NCBI GenBank assembly: GCA_035628995.1
Contig: DASPIR010000033.1
Location: forward strand, 186,001-250,000
Source of the DNA: Clostridia bacterium
GTDB lineage: Bacteria > Bacillota > Clostridia > Lutisporales > Lutisporaceae
Reading direction: 5' to 3'
Length of the DNA: 64,000 bases
The notes under the pieces are model-generated. The model worked only from the letters and a program-made list of their open reading frames with translations, searched no databases and was not told where the DNA came from. The position numbers were made by a program, and so were the translations under genes. Every line of letters begins with the position of its first letter. Position 1 is the first letter of the stretch. Shown one piece after another: positions 18,045 to 27,232 of this stretch.

Positions 18045-18983
18045 CTATTCATTGTATTGTTTTAGCATCAACTCTTCAAAATCATCCAAATCTGGTACTA
18101 CCAGCTTTAACTTTGAACAAGGTATATGACTTACTCTTTTTTCTTTTGGCGGCAATTCCATATAATTGGTAAATGCAGTCTTTAAGACTAAGTCATATGT
18201 TTTAAGCGCCATAAAATATCTTCCTTCAAATTCCAAGTCCGTCGATGAATAATCCCATGGCAATTCGCCATTCTTAAACTTCCATGCCATATCTATATCA
18301 GCAACCTGGTATCCCCATCTTGAACTACTGTTTTTTGAAACTTCATGCGCCATATTGCGGATCAACTGAGTTGGGTTTTCACCAGCCCAGCTTATAACCC
18401 AATCGCGATAGCGGAAAACCGCATTGCGCGGGATCCATGAAAGAATCGTATACCATCTGCGCATAAACCAATTCTCATGCAGTTTTTTGCCTACCTTTGA
18501 CCATAATATCTTTCTGATGGCAAAGCATGAGAAGCAGTGCAGAGGCCTAAGAGTTGGTGAATCCGGAACGGTATCGCTGCATATGATGTCAACAAAGATA
18601 CCTGTTTTTTGATTCAGGTGTTCATGCCCTGCTCGTTGAAAAACCGTATCCTTCCTTAAAACCCGTGCATAATTCCAGCGGTAATTGGGATCTGTTCTCC
18701 ACTCCTGTAAAAAAAACCTGGATTCATCCAGTTCCTTTTTACAAACCTCGAAGAAATTGCTATATGCAGACCTGCTCATAGATATGTCAACATCCGGGTC
18801 CCATGGAATGAATCCCTTATGCCTCACTGCCCCTAACAACGTTCCGCCTATAAGTCTGTAATTTATATGATGCTTTCTACATATGCTATCGATTTCAACC
18901 AATATTTCCAATTGTATCAACTGAATCTGTCTTCTTGTTCCGGAACCAATTTCAATTACTTTTTCTATTCTTTTCTCTTTCAT
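18045..18983 (-). CDS. LicD family phosphotransferase (paralogue 1)
   Basis: 312 residues. LicD proteins transfer phosphocholine or other phospho-alcohol groups from CDP-activated donors to glycans. The nucleotidyltransferase core is present: GGTLLGAVRHKGFIPWDPDV, where the D-x-D pair is the metal site, and a C-terminal SHIPC block. It is clearly paralogous to 23453-24313 over its whole length. Start ATG 18983 has GCGGGG just before it; an in-frame GTG at 18995 is possible. The donor is probably made by the TarI-like enzyme in the same cluster. Confidence 0.9.
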   Translation of the reverse strand: MKEKRIEKVIEIGSGTRRQIQLIQLEILVEIDSICRKHHINYRLIGGTLLGAVRHKGFIPWDPDVDISMSRSAYSNFFEVCKKELDESRFFLQEWRTDPNYRWNYARVLRKDTVFQRAGHEHLNQKTGIFVDIICSDTVPDSPTLRPLHCFSCFAIRKILWSKVGKKLHENWFMRRWYTILSWIPRNAVFRYRDWVISWAGENPTQLIRNMAHEVSKNSSSRWGYQVADIDMAWKFKNGELPWDYSSTDLEFEGRYFMALKTYDLVLKTAFTNYMELPPKEKRVSHIPCSKLKLVVPDLDDFEELMLKQYNE

Positions 18984-18997
18984 ATTACCCCGCACAC

Positions 18998-20062
18998 CTA
19001 CTTGTTATCGGTATATTTTATATATTCATCATCTATAACGCTCATGTCTACAGCATTGTCTTCCATGCTCCATGCGATATCCTTCCGAATTACCCTCGCA
19101 GGGTTTCCTGCTATAATGCAATTGTTAGGATAAGTTTTTTTAACAAAACTGCCTGCTCCAACAACACTCCCATTACCTATATCAGCACCATACATGATTG
19201 TCGCTCTTGCTCCCACCCATACATGATCACCAAGAATTACTTTTCTATCATAGTTCGATTCAGAATCTGAATTTATATTTTTGCCGGTATGAATATCAAA
19301 AATCGAATGTCCATCATTTGCTCTTATAAAAACATCCCGTGACCATAAACAATCTTTCCCTATCTTGATTTCCGTGTGTAGTCCCGAAACTATCAAATAC
19401 CCCATTCCAAGCCAATTATTCCGTTCTATCAGTATCTTTGATTCCTTTCCGCAACGTAGAATGCCTCCTCTGGAGAAAATAGTATTTTCGTCAATAACGC
19501 AATTGGACTTCGACATACAGTACCAATCTGAATCCTTTTGAATAGTCACATTTTTACCAATTGTCAAACTTGAATCATCATACATATTTATAGTAACATT
19601 AGATGCCGCATTAAAATTTTCGTCTACTGTCAATAAACTATTGTATCCATAAAAAAGAACCTTGGCTTTGCCGATATCACCAATAATTTTATTTCCATAC
19701 CCGTCTCTATATTCTGAGACATTTTCAACTGCTGTAGGAGTATAAGAAAGATATGCAAAATCAGCACTTTTTTCATATCCCCATTCCACTAACTGCTGAT
19801 AAATCTCATGAAAGTACCTCAACACACATATCACATATATCCTGTCCTTTTGTCCCTTCAGTGAATTAATGGATTGAACCCTTTCATCCCTTATAACATC
19901 AGCCTTTGTATCTACATAATATGCCACACTAAGTCCATACTCTGCTTTCAGCTTATCCTCCAAAGTTTTGGAACGATTGCATTTCCCCCAAATTACCAAT
20001 TGGCGTCCATTGTAATTTTGTAAGGTCAATGAAATTGTCTCCATGATAATGTCAGCTTTCAT
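18998..20062 (-). CDS. Left-handed beta-helix acyltransferase-like protein
   Basis: 354 residues. The N-terminal ~115 residues are Rossmann-like (RQLVIWGKCNRSKTLEDKL). The rest carries hexapeptide repeats of a left-handed beta-helix, ending GNGSVVGAGSFVKKTYPNNC and IIAGNPARVIR, the signature of xenobiotic/maltose-type O-acetyltransferases. A probable catalytic His lies in NDGHSIFDI. Likely O- or N-acetylates a sugar of the surface glycan. ATG 20062 follows GAGGGGGA. It is two bases from the next reading frame and part of the same operon. Confidence 0.88.
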   Translation of the reverse strand: MKADIIMETISLTLQNYNGRQLVIWGKCNRSKTLEDKLKAEYGLSVAYYVDTKADVIRDERVQSINSLKGQKDRIYVICVLRYFHEIYQQLVEWGYEKSADFAYLSYTPTAVENVSEYRDGYGNKIIGDIGKAKVLFYGYNSLLTVDENFNAASNVTINMYDDSSLTIGKNVTIQKDSDWYCMSKSNCVIDENTIFSRGGILRCGKESKILIERNNWLGMGYLIVSGLHTEIKIGKDCLWSRDVFIRANDGHSIFDIHTGKNINSDSESNYDRKVILGDHVWVGARATIMYGADIGNGSVVGAGSFVKKTYPNNCIIAGNPARVIRKDIAWSMEDNAVDMSVIDDEYIKYTDNK

Positions 20063-20074
20063 TTATATCCCCCT

Positions 20075-21577
20075 CTATTCCTGGCATGTTTTGTCTGCTT
20101 TATCTAATTGCGACATTATATACTTATGAATCTTTTCACCGCAAGTTCCGTCGCTATTCGCAACAGAACGTCTTACATCTTCTTCCCTCAATGCTTTATT
20201 AGGATCTTCACCCTTCTTAAGCATTGTAAGAAAATTGCCTATCCTAACTCCGTCACCTAAAAAATAACAGGAAAAATGATCAAATAAGCAGATTCTCTCT
20301 TCTCTCATAGAGCTCTTTAGATTCAAGGCAAGAACCGGCTTTCCCGTAACCATATACTGTCTCAATAAAGAACTTGTGTCACTTATCAATCCATCTGAAT
20401 AAGATATTGCCGCATATGCACTGCCCAATTTATCTATGACAGCATTTTCACTATTAGCAATATCATTGGTTAGTTTCTTGAATCTTTCCATATACTGAGG
20501 TCTCATAGATTTGATAGTTGCCTCCAGCAATGGATGTGGCCGCCATATTAACCCAATTCCTTCGGTATATATTATCTGCCGTACGAATCTTTCGAATCTT
20601 TCCATATAAGTTTCTAATACGAGCATGGATCCAATACTAGTATTATATAATACTATCTTTTTACCGCTTAGCTTTTCTTTCCATTCATCAGGGACCTCTG
20701 GTGGATTTTTCATTGCATTAATAACTGCATCAATTTTCGGCGAACCCAACGCAGCTATTTTTTTTGCCGGCATCTCCAAAGATACCATTATTTGTTTCAT
20801 TAATTCTGACTGTACAATAACTCTGTTACTACTTACTACACCACTAATAATATGTTTTGTTCCGATGTCATCAACATTTTTGTAGGCACCTGCAATGAAA
20901 TATGGTACATATACCAGCATATTTGTATATTTTATAAGTTCCGACGAATAAAACGCCGGATGTACCGAAGTAACATAGTTATATTGATCATAAGGATTAT
21001 GAAAATATATTATATCCGGCTTACAGACACTAAGATTATAATCAGTATATTTCGTTATTGGAACGTAGCCTGGCAGCTGGTCACCCTCATAGTACATTTC
21101 ACCCAGGCGACGATCTTCTGTCCTGTCATAATATGGAATAGGCATAACATAACATTCACATTCACTATCTTCTTTTGCAGTCATCCATATACTTTCCATA
21201 GAATCCCACATTGAAGCTTTGTATGGCAGAAAAACTATTTCTTTCTTGCAGCTGATTGCATTTATACCTGCTTCGATGCTATTATGATAGTTCTTAAGAA
21301 TTTCAATGCTTCCAGCTTGATTTTCTCCCATCATCATACTATTATTTACTTGGAATAAAGTCTCACAATAATTTCCAATGCATCCTATAATTTCAAGCCC
21401 TTCTCCTTCGGATTCTTCAATTGAATTCCCGATATGAATAGCACTTTCCTGACAGGCCGCCAAGATATCCATTGCCTGTTCAATATTATTAGCGTCAATA
21501 TTTATACTTAATTCTTCATGTGCTTGTCCGATAAGTTCTGCTAGTTCTAATAGCGCTATTTTCTTATATTTTTTCAT
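20075..21577 (-). CDS. CDP-glycerol glycerophosphotransferase-like protein
   Basis: 500 residues. The C-terminal half resembles the PF04464 family, which transfers glycerol-phosphate or ribitol-phosphate in wall teichoic acids: WRPHPLLEA, then SDGLISDTSSLLRQYMVTGK with the donor-binding residues. The N-terminal ~140 residues are helical and not recognised. No membrane segment is visible. A 43-codon fragment of a second such gene survives at 24332-24463. Next to a TarI-like cytidylyltransferase, a polyol-phosphate transfer role is a reasonable inference. Confidence 0.8.
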   Translation of the reverse strand: MKKYKKIALLELAELIGQAHEELSINIDANNIEQAMDILAACQESAIHIGNSIEESEGEGLEIIGCIGNYCETLFQVNNSMMMGENQAGSIEILKNYHNSIEAGINAISCKKEIVFLPYKASMWDSMESIWMTAKEDSECECYVMPIPYYDRTEDRRLGEMYYEGDQLPGYVPITKYTDYNLSVCKPDIIYFHNPYDQYNYVTSVHPAFYSSELIKYTNMLVYVPYFIAGAYKNVDDIGTKHIISGVVSSNRVIVQSELMKQIMVSLEMPAKKIAALGSPKIDAVINAMKNPPEVPDEWKEKLSGKKIVLYNTSIGSMLVLETYMERFERFVRQIIYTEGIGLIWRPHPLLEATIKSMRPQYMERFKKLTNDIANSENAVIDKLGSAYAAISYSDGLISDTSSLLRQYMVTGKPVLALNLKSSMREERICLFDHFSCYFLGDGVRIGNFLTMLKKGEDPNKALREEDVRRSVANSDGTCGEKIHKYIMSQLDKADKTCQE

Positions 21578-21595
21578 AGCCTGTCATTCCTCTTT

Positions 21596-22702
21596 TCATT
21601 TACCAAGGCAATTATTCTGCTGATATTGCTTTTTCATACTATCAATCGTGCGTCTGTACATTTCTTTTATACCTAGCTCGGCTTTCCAACCTAATTTCTG
21701 CAGCTTAGCCGTATCCAGATTGATTTTCACAGTCGGGTTATATCCGAACTTTTGTATATCCTCTGTAATATCGTATACTACTTTAATTCCGGCCTCAGGG
21801 AATTCCTTTGATAACATTTCTGCCATATCTCTGATTGATATGACCGTATCCATATTTGCAACATTATATGCCTGACCTTTTTCACCTTTAAGCAGAATAA
21901 ATATCAACGCTCTTAAAGCATCCCTGGTATAGCAGTAGCTTCTTACCGTATCTCCTGATGTATGAAGAACGATATTTTTCTTTTCTATTACGCTTCTGGC
22001 AAATTGTGCAAAAACTCTGCCATCATCGTATTTAACACCTGCACCGAAGGTCTGTGTTAATCTTGCAATTTTAACAGGCACACCATACTCCTTTTCGTAG
22101 GAGATACACAAGCACTCCGCTATCCTCTTTCCTTCAGAATAACTGCTCCGTGAATCTAATATATCAATATATCCGTAATTTTTTTCGGTAACATATTTAA
22201 GCGATGGATCTGTGACACCATAAACCTCCAAGGAGGATAAATAGACAAACGCTTTAACGTGCTTATCTTTTGCCAATTCAAGCAAATTTCTGGTACCTTC
22301 GAAAACAGTCTGTATAGTTTCAACAGGATAGGTTACAAAATCTTTTGAGCTTGTAACGCTTGCAGTATGAATAATATAATCTATATCTTCAGTTATTTTA
22401 ACAGGTTTTGTTACATCGCCCAAAATCAGTTTTAAATCAGGATGCTCCAACATATTTCCAAATATAGCTTTTGCTTTTTCCACACTTCTAGCCAAAGCTA
22501 TTATTTTTATATTTGTATTGTGCAATCTATTGCAACAGGATAATGCTTTCACAAGCTGAGAACCAATAAGACCTGTTGCACCCGTGACTAATACTTTTCT
22601 ATTATTAAGCTCATTAAAAGGAATATTACTATTTGCAATTAATTCCAAATCGTCTTGTAATATTTCATCATTTGGACTTTCAATACACTCATAAGTCAGC
22701 AT
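21596..22702 (-). CDS. NAD-dependent epimerase/dehydratase (extended SDR)
   Basis: 368 residues. The Rossmann motif VLVTGATGLIGSQLVKAL is near residue 35. The catalytic Ser and Tyr lie in YLSSLEVYG and SSYSEGKR, so the YxxxK motif is the form Y-S-E-G-K. Acts on a nucleotide-activated sugar or polyol; the substrate is not readable from sequence. ATG 22702 lies nine bases after the stop of the cytidylyltransferase gene, so the pair is coupled and probably makes or modifies one CDP-activated precursor. Confidence 0.88.
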   Translation of the reverse strand: MLTYECIESPNDEILQDDLELIANSNIPFNELNNRKVLVTGATGLIGSQLVKALSCCNRLHNTNIKIIALARSVEKAKAIFGNMLEHPDLKLILGDVTKPVKITEDIDYIIHTASVTSSKDFVTYPVETIQTVFEGTRNLLELAKDKHVKAFVYLSSLEVYGVTDPSLKYVTEKNYGYIDILDSRSSYSEGKRIAECLCISYEKEYGVPVKIARLTQTFGAGVKYDDGRVFAQFARSVIEKKNIVLHTSGDTVRSYCYTRDALRALIFILLKGEKGQAYNVANMDTVISIRDMAEMLSKEFPEAGIKVVYDITEDIQKFGYNPTVKINLDTAKLQKLGWKAELGIKEMYRRTIDSMKKQYQQNNCLGK

Positions 22703-22710
22703 TTTCCACC

Positions 22711-23436
22711 TCAAAACCCAAATATCTGAGAGTTTTCTCTTGCTTCATAAATTGCTCTGAAAATATAGTAATCCATTGGAGTGGTTATTTTGATGTTTTC
22801 GGGAGGACCTTCAATGGTGTGCAAATTATAGCCATAGTACATCATAAGCGATGCAGAATCAATCATCCCTACCACATTATCTTCATTAGCGCGTTTATGC
22901 TCTGTCATAATATCTTTAAGATAAAAGCTCTGTGGGGCTTTTGCAATTCTAGCCACATTCCTGCATGCAATTTCACTGATTTTTTCATTGCCATCTATTG
23001 ATACTATGGTTTCCTTTGCTTGAGATACTGTTATTGCAGAGCCGTATTTTCTGACCGATTCTATATTTTCTGTAATAAGTTGCTCAGATATAAGCGGCCT
23101 AACTCCGTCATGAATTAAAACAATATCATCCTCCGGATTATCACAATCATTGTAAATTGCTTTTAGCCCGTTAAATATAGATTCCTGACCTGTTTGTCCT
23201 CCTTCAACGATCCATTTTACCTTTGTAATATTAAATAACTTCAAGTTTTCTTTCAAAGCATTAACCCATTCAGCGATACATACAACAGCTATATTGTCTA
23301 TTTCATCATGATCCTCAAAATATTCAATTGTATGTATGATTATTGGCTTTCCATGCAAATCTAAAAACTGCTTTGGTTTTGACTTGCTGTTCATTCGTTT
23401 TCCAGTTCCGCCTGCAAAAATTAATGCTGTTACCAC
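22711..23436 (-). CDS. IspD/TarI-family cytidylyltransferase
   Basis: 241 residues. Uses CTP to activate a polyol phosphate. The nucleotide-binding start ALIFAGGTGKRM and SKPKQFLDLHGKPIIIHTIE are conserved, as is DGVRPLISEQLI. IspD (isoprenoid) and TarI (ribitol-5-phosphate, teichoic acid) share this fold. LicD and CDP-glycerol-transferase-like neighbours favour a TarI-like CDP-polyol role. GTG 23436 is chosen because GAGGAG is eight bases upstream; a GTG nine bases earlier overlaps that site. Substrate remains an inference. Confidence 0.85.
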   Translation of the reverse strand: MVTALIFAGGTGKRMNSKSKPKQFLDLHGKPIIIHTIEYFEDHDEIDNIAVVCIAEWVNALKENLKLFNITKVKWIVEGGQTGQESIFNGLKAIYNDCDNPEDDIVLIHDGVRPLISEQLITENIESVRKYGSAITVSQAKETIVSIDGNEKISEIACRNVARIAKAPQSFYLKDIMTEHKRANEDNVVGMIDSASLMMYYGYNLHTIEGPPENIKITTPMDYYIFRAIYEARENSQIFGF

Positions 23437-23452
23437 AATACTCACTCCTCAC

Positions 23453-24313
23453 CTAAAATATTGGATCTGTAAGCTTATAGCTTGAACAAGGTATATGGCT
23501 TGTCCTTCCTTCCGGAGGGGGCGGTGTCATATAGTCCCCATAAATTGACTTTAAATACCAATCGTAATCCTTAAAGGCAAAAAACTTATGTCCTTCAAAT
23601 TCATACTCAACAAGATCATCAAACAGTTTTCTGGGAAAACCATATATATGCCCCTTAGGATGAGGTGAACACATATGGCGAACCAACTCAGATATTGAAT
23701 TTTTATTACAGCATGCAGCAACCATATCTCTGATTTTAAACATAAAATCTCTGGGAATTAGTGATAGAAGTCCATACCATTTGCGTTTCAAAAAAGACGG
23801 GTGCACTTTTCTTCCTGCCTTAGACCAAAGAATCTTCCGGATACAAAAGCACGAAATACAGTGAACTCTTCTGAAAATAAATGAATCCGGGACACTATCC
23901 ATTGTAAAAATATCAATGAATATACCATTTTTAGCCCCAATATGTTCATGACCTGCACGGATATATTCCGTATTTTTACGTAATATACGTGCATATCCCC
24001 AACGGTAATACGGGTCTGTGCGATAATCCTGCAAAAGAAATCTTTCTGAATCAAGTTCAGTTTTACATAATTCAAAAAAACGATTGTATTCATCTCTCAT
24101 AATTACAATGTCCGCATCAGGATCCCATGGAATGAATCCCTTATGCCTGACAGCGCCTAAAAAAGTTCCCCCATCAATAGAATACTTAATGTCATGCTTT
24201 CTACATATCCTATCGAATTCAATTAACATTTCTAAAATTATCATTTGCATTTTTCTAAGGTCTTGAGATGGCATTTCTATGCTTTTTACTGTTTTATACA
24301 TTTTATAGCGCAC
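23453..24313 (-). CDS. LicD family phosphotransferase (paralogue 2)
   Basis: 286 residues with the LicD core GGTFLGAVRHKGFIPWDPDA and the C-terminal SHIPCSSYKL. It is very similar to paralogue 1 throughout, including RTDPYYRWGYAR and the cysteine-rich HCISCFCIRKILWSKAG. The first lacks some of these cysteines. GTG 24313 has AGGTGG at about seven bases. It starts 19 bases after the remnant gene and stops eight bases before the cytidylyltransferase frame. Two LicD enzymes may serve two acceptor positions. Confidence 0.9.
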   Translation of the reverse strand: MRYKMYKTVKSIEMPSQDLRKMQMIILEMLIEFDRICRKHDIKYSIDGGTFLGAVRHKGFIPWDPDADIVIMRDEYNRFFELCKTELDSERFLLQDYRTDPYYRWGYARILRKNTEYIRAGHEHIGAKNGIFIDIFTMDSVPDSFIFRRVHCISCFCIRKILWSKAGRKVHPSFLKRKWYGLLSLIPRDFMFKIRDMVAACCNKNSISELVRHMCSPHPKGHIYGFPRKLFDDLVEYEFEGHKFFAFKDYDWYLKSIYGDYMTPPPPEGRTSHIPCSSYKLTDPIF

Positions 24314-24331
24314 TACTTCACCACCTTTTCT

Positions 24332-24463
24332 TTACCTCAAAACCTCACCTATGATATACTGATATATCTTTTGTCCACAACTTCCATCTGCATTAACGAG
24401 GGATTTTTTATAACTCTCCACACATTCTTCACGAAGTTGATCTATTAAGCATTTTTCAGCCAT
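24332..24463 (-). pseudogene. 3' remnant of a CDP-glycerol-transferase-like gene
   Basis: Forty-four codons from ATG 24463 to TAA 24332, in a different frame from the glycosyltransferase whose last 19 bases it overlaps. The encoded tail (LREECVESYKKSLVNADGSC, then GQKIYQYI) lines up with the C-terminus of the intact 500-residue protein (LREEDVRRSVANSDGTCGEK, then IHKYI). Only this tail remains. It looks like the scar of a deletion or recombination between duplicated island genes. Confidence 0.7.
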
Positions 24464-26331
24464 ATAGAGAGTGGGAATTTTTTCTTCATTGTACTCTTTA
24501 AGTCCTCCATTTTACCTGACTCTCCCATTTTTTCACAAGCATCATATATTTTCTCATATATATAGTACTCATCTTTGAATCCTAATGCAGCAGAATAGCA
24601 TTCCAGAGCATCAGCAGCCTTATTCCGAATTGAATAGGCATCTCCCAGTATGATATAATTCTCCATGCAGTTAGGATATTTTTCTATATTCATGGTTAGA
24701 AGATCCATAGCTGTATCAGTATACCCATTTGACAACAGCATTGATGCCAGCTTGACTTGAGTCTCTATTGAACACTGCAGTAAAACTGCAGAAATATATT
24801 CAAACTGCTCAAATTCATCGATATGGAGCAAATACTCGCCAATTTTAAGAAGCAACTTTTCTACTTCCATAGTCAGGCTGAATTCCCCAATGGTCTCATT
24901 TAGCAATATTTCACTGATAGATTTCCATTCCTTATTGCTGAAATTTGAACTGGCTTTAAGCTTATCCAAAAGCAGTCTGTCTTTACTGAGCAAGCATAGC
25001 ACAGCTGCATCCAGGATATTGAGCTGAGGTATAACATCAATTTTCTCCCATTCTTCAAGAGATTTGTCAAACTGCTTATCCAAAATAAATGCAACAGCTC
25101 TTACGTCGTATAAATGTTCATCTTGGAACGCAAACCCGAATTTGTTCATCAGTGGGTATCTTAACTCATATAATGAGTAAATCAGTGCTTTTAATTCTTC
25201 TACAGTATCTATAATATAAATCTTACTTAGATGCTCTTTTACCTGATCAGGTTGTATGCCTGCGCACTGCATAAGCTTCAGATATTTAGAAAGCGCCGGT
25301 GTAAAGCTTTTTTTTAGTAGTACTGCTTTGTATGCTTCATCAAATGCATCTCCAATTTTCCCCATCTTATCATATACTATTGCAAGCTGATAATTAGCCA
25401 TATAGCTTCCCATACCTTCAACAGTTACAATATCAACCTTTTCACCTATCTCCAAGCATTTCTTGAACTCTATCTCAGCATCCTTTAGATACCCGCTATT
25501 TAGAAATAAAACTCCCAAAGGATAATGCAAATCTGCATATTGAGGAAAAACCTTTATAGCATCCAATAAAAGCGTGATAGCTTCCTCTGTTCTATCTAGT
25601 AGACATAGACATTCCCCTGTACGAACTATCAAACTCTTCAGATATGCTTGACCTTCACTTAGTGGATACGACTTCTTAAACATATCCAAGGCTTTATCAT
25701 AGTTTTCCTCACTCACATAGACAAGACCCATGTTGTAATAGCTGTATCCCGTGGGGTTATCCTCCAATTCTTTAACCATGATGTCATAGTTTCTCTTTTT
25801 CTTGCCTTTATCTGCAATGACCTCGGGTAAGTAACCCACATGGTTAATCACTATGTTGGATTCTGCTCCTATATAGTTAGTACCTCCGTCATACGCGGAT
25901 AAATGCTCATGAAGCTTGCCACTGTATCTAAGTCCGATTCCAGATTTGAAAAGCCTGATATTCTGATTAAAGACAATCCGTCCCTCACTTTGATAATTTT
26001 TTATTAGCAGCTTATAATAATCCCTTTTCTGCACTAAATCATTTTCAAGACTGGCACTATCATCAAGATATTCATCTGCATCCAATACAAGTATATATTC
26101 TGATTTTGCTTCGCTGATTGAATAATTGCGAGCAGCTGCAAAATCATTTATCCACTCGAAGCGGCTTATAATAGCACCATACTTTTGGGCAATTTCAATA
26201 GTTCTATCTGTAGAGCCTGTATCAGCTATAATAATTTCATCAACTTTTCCCTGCACACTTTTTAGACATCTATCTAGATATTTCTCCTCATTTTTAACTA
26301 TCATACATAACGATATAGTATTCTTTTGCAT
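24445..26331 (-). CDS. Family 2 glycosyltransferase with TPR repeats (probable flagellin glycosyltransferase)
   Basis: 628 residues. Residues 1-~230 are a GT-A domain: ISLCMIVKNEEKYLDRCLKS, ADTGSTDRT, and the metal-binding VLDADEYLD. The remaining ~400 residues are helical TPR-like repeats (YYNMGLVYVSEENYDKALDM and others). It is the first gene after hag, the position held by the flagellin glycosyltransferase in Clostridioides difficile, so it probably attaches the first sugar. ATG 26331 follows AAGGAG by eight bases. The TPR part may dock the flagellin-FliS complex, as in other TPR-linked protein glycosyltransferases. Confidence 0.88.
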   Translation of the reverse strand: MQKNTISLCMIVKNEEKYLDRCLKSVQGKVDEIIIADTGSTDRTIEIAQKYGAIISRFEWINDFAAARNYSISEAKSEYILVLDADEYLDDSASLENDLVQKRDYYKLLIKNYQSEGRIVFNQNIRLFKSGIGLRYSGKLHEHLSAYDGGTNYIGAESNIVINHVGYLPEVIADKGKKKRNYDIMVKELEDNPTGYSYYNMGLVYVSEENYDKALDMFKKSYPLSEGQAYLKSLIVRTGECLCLLDRTEEAITLLLDAIKVFPQYADLHYPLGVLFLNSGYLKDAEIEFKKCLEIGEKVDIVTVEGMGSYMANYQLAIVYDKMGKIGDAFDEAYKAVLLKKSFTPALSKYLKLMQCAGIQPDQVKEHLSKIYIIDTVEELKALIYSLYELRYPLMNKFGFAFQDEHLYDVRAVAFILDKQFDKSLEEWEKIDVIPQLNILDAAVLCLLSKDRLLLDKLKASSNFSNKEWKSISEILLNETIGEFSLTMEVEKLLLKIGEYLLHIDEFEQFEYISAVLLQCSIETQVKLASMLLSNGYTDTAMDLLTMNIEKYPNCMENYIILGDAYSIRNKAADALECYSAALGFKDEYYIYEKIYDACEKMGESGKMEDLKSTMKKKFPLSIWLKNA

Positions 26332-26414
26332 TAGCAAGTCTCCTTAGCAATAAAAAATAATTATATATCTAATATATCGACTTATTACGACAGGTTCTTT
26401 AGAAGTGCGAGTGT

Positions 26415-26451
26415 CAAAAAATAAAGAAGACCCTGGAAAATCCAAGGTCTT
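26415..26451 (-). terminator. Terminator of hag
   Basis: Eleven-base stem AAGACCTTGGA/TCCAGGGTCTT (one mismatch) on the minus strand, followed by CTTTATTTTTTG. It lies 11 bases after the flagellin stop. The island genes downstream may depend on partial read-through. Confidence 0.85.
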
Positions 26452-26462
26452 TTGAGAATTAA

Positions 26463-27224
26463 CTATCTCAGAAGCTGCAGCACTCCCTGTGGAGCCTGGT
26501 TAGCTTGAGCAAGCATTGCCTGAGCAGCCTGCTGGAGTATGTTGTTCTTTGTGAACTTCATCATTTCATCTGCCATGTCTACATCACGAATACGTGATTC
26601 AGATGCTGTAAGGTTTTCTCTAGTAGCGCTCATGTTGTTGTACATATGTTCAAGTCTGTTCTGGTCTGCTCCATATGTAGCCCTAATTGTGTTTACTGCA
26701 CCAATATTGGCATCTATGGTAGCCACCAGGTCTGCTGCACCAATTACAGGAGCACTTATTCCAGCGATTACTAATGCATCACCGCCATCTTGACCCATAG
26801 CGATAGTAGCACCAGTAGTCATATCTACACCATTGAATTTAGTATTTGTAAAAATGTTATTTGCAGCAGATGCAAGTGCTGTTGCTTCAAGAAGAATATT
26901 AGCCTTATCATTTCCTTCATAAGTGCCGTTTAAGTTCTGAACAGCCAGTTCCTTCATTCTTCCGAGCATATCAGATACTTCATTTAATGCACCTTCAAAA
27001 GTCTGTACTAAAGATATACCATCCTGAGCATTTCTCTGAGCCTGACCAAGACCTCTGATCTGGCCTCTCATTTTTTCTGATATGGACAAACCTGCTGCAT
27101 CATCAGCAGCTCTGTTGATTCTGAGACCTGATGAAAGTTTCTCCATTGACTTTGATGAATTCAAGCTGTTTGCACCCAACTGTCGATGTGTGTTCATGGC
27201 CATAATGTTATTGTTTATTCTCAT
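26463..27224 (-). CDS. hag: Flagellin
   Basis: Structural subunit of the filament. 253 residues, a short flagellin with conserved D0/D1 N-terminus (MRINNNIMAMNTHRQLGANS, SSGLRINRAADDAAGLSISE) and C-terminus (ending PQGVLQLLR), and almost no outer domain. ATG 27224 follows AAGGAGG; a longer open frame to 27281 runs through the leader and is not used. A sigma-28 promoter, a CsrA-type leader hairpin and a downstream modification island surround it. The Ser/Thr-containing centre (about 125-190) is where glycans would be expected. Confidence 0.97.
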   Translation of the reverse strand: MRINNNIMAMNTHRQLGANSLNSSKSMEKLSSGLRINRAADDAAGLSISEKMRGQIRGLGQAQRNAQDGISLVQTFEGALNEVSDMLGRMKELAVQNLNGTYEGNDKANILLEATALASAANNIFTNTKFNGVDMTTGATIAMGQDGGDALVIAGISAPVIGAADLVATIDANIGAVNTIRATYGADQNRLEHMYNNMSATRENLTASESRIRDVDMADEMMKFTKNNILQQAAQAMLAQANQAPQGVLQLLR

Positions 27225-27232
27225 TTTATTTT

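Noticed and set aside
22711-23436. Housekeeping IspD of isoprenoid synthesis
   Set aside because: Operon context with LicD, SDR and CDP-glycerol-transferase-like genes favours a TarI-like role, and no other isoprenoid gene is near; IspD activity is not excluded.
15670-26331. Prophage or insertion-sequence island
   Set aside because: No integrase, transposase, phage structural gene or attachment-site repeat was found; all genes are glycan-modification types.
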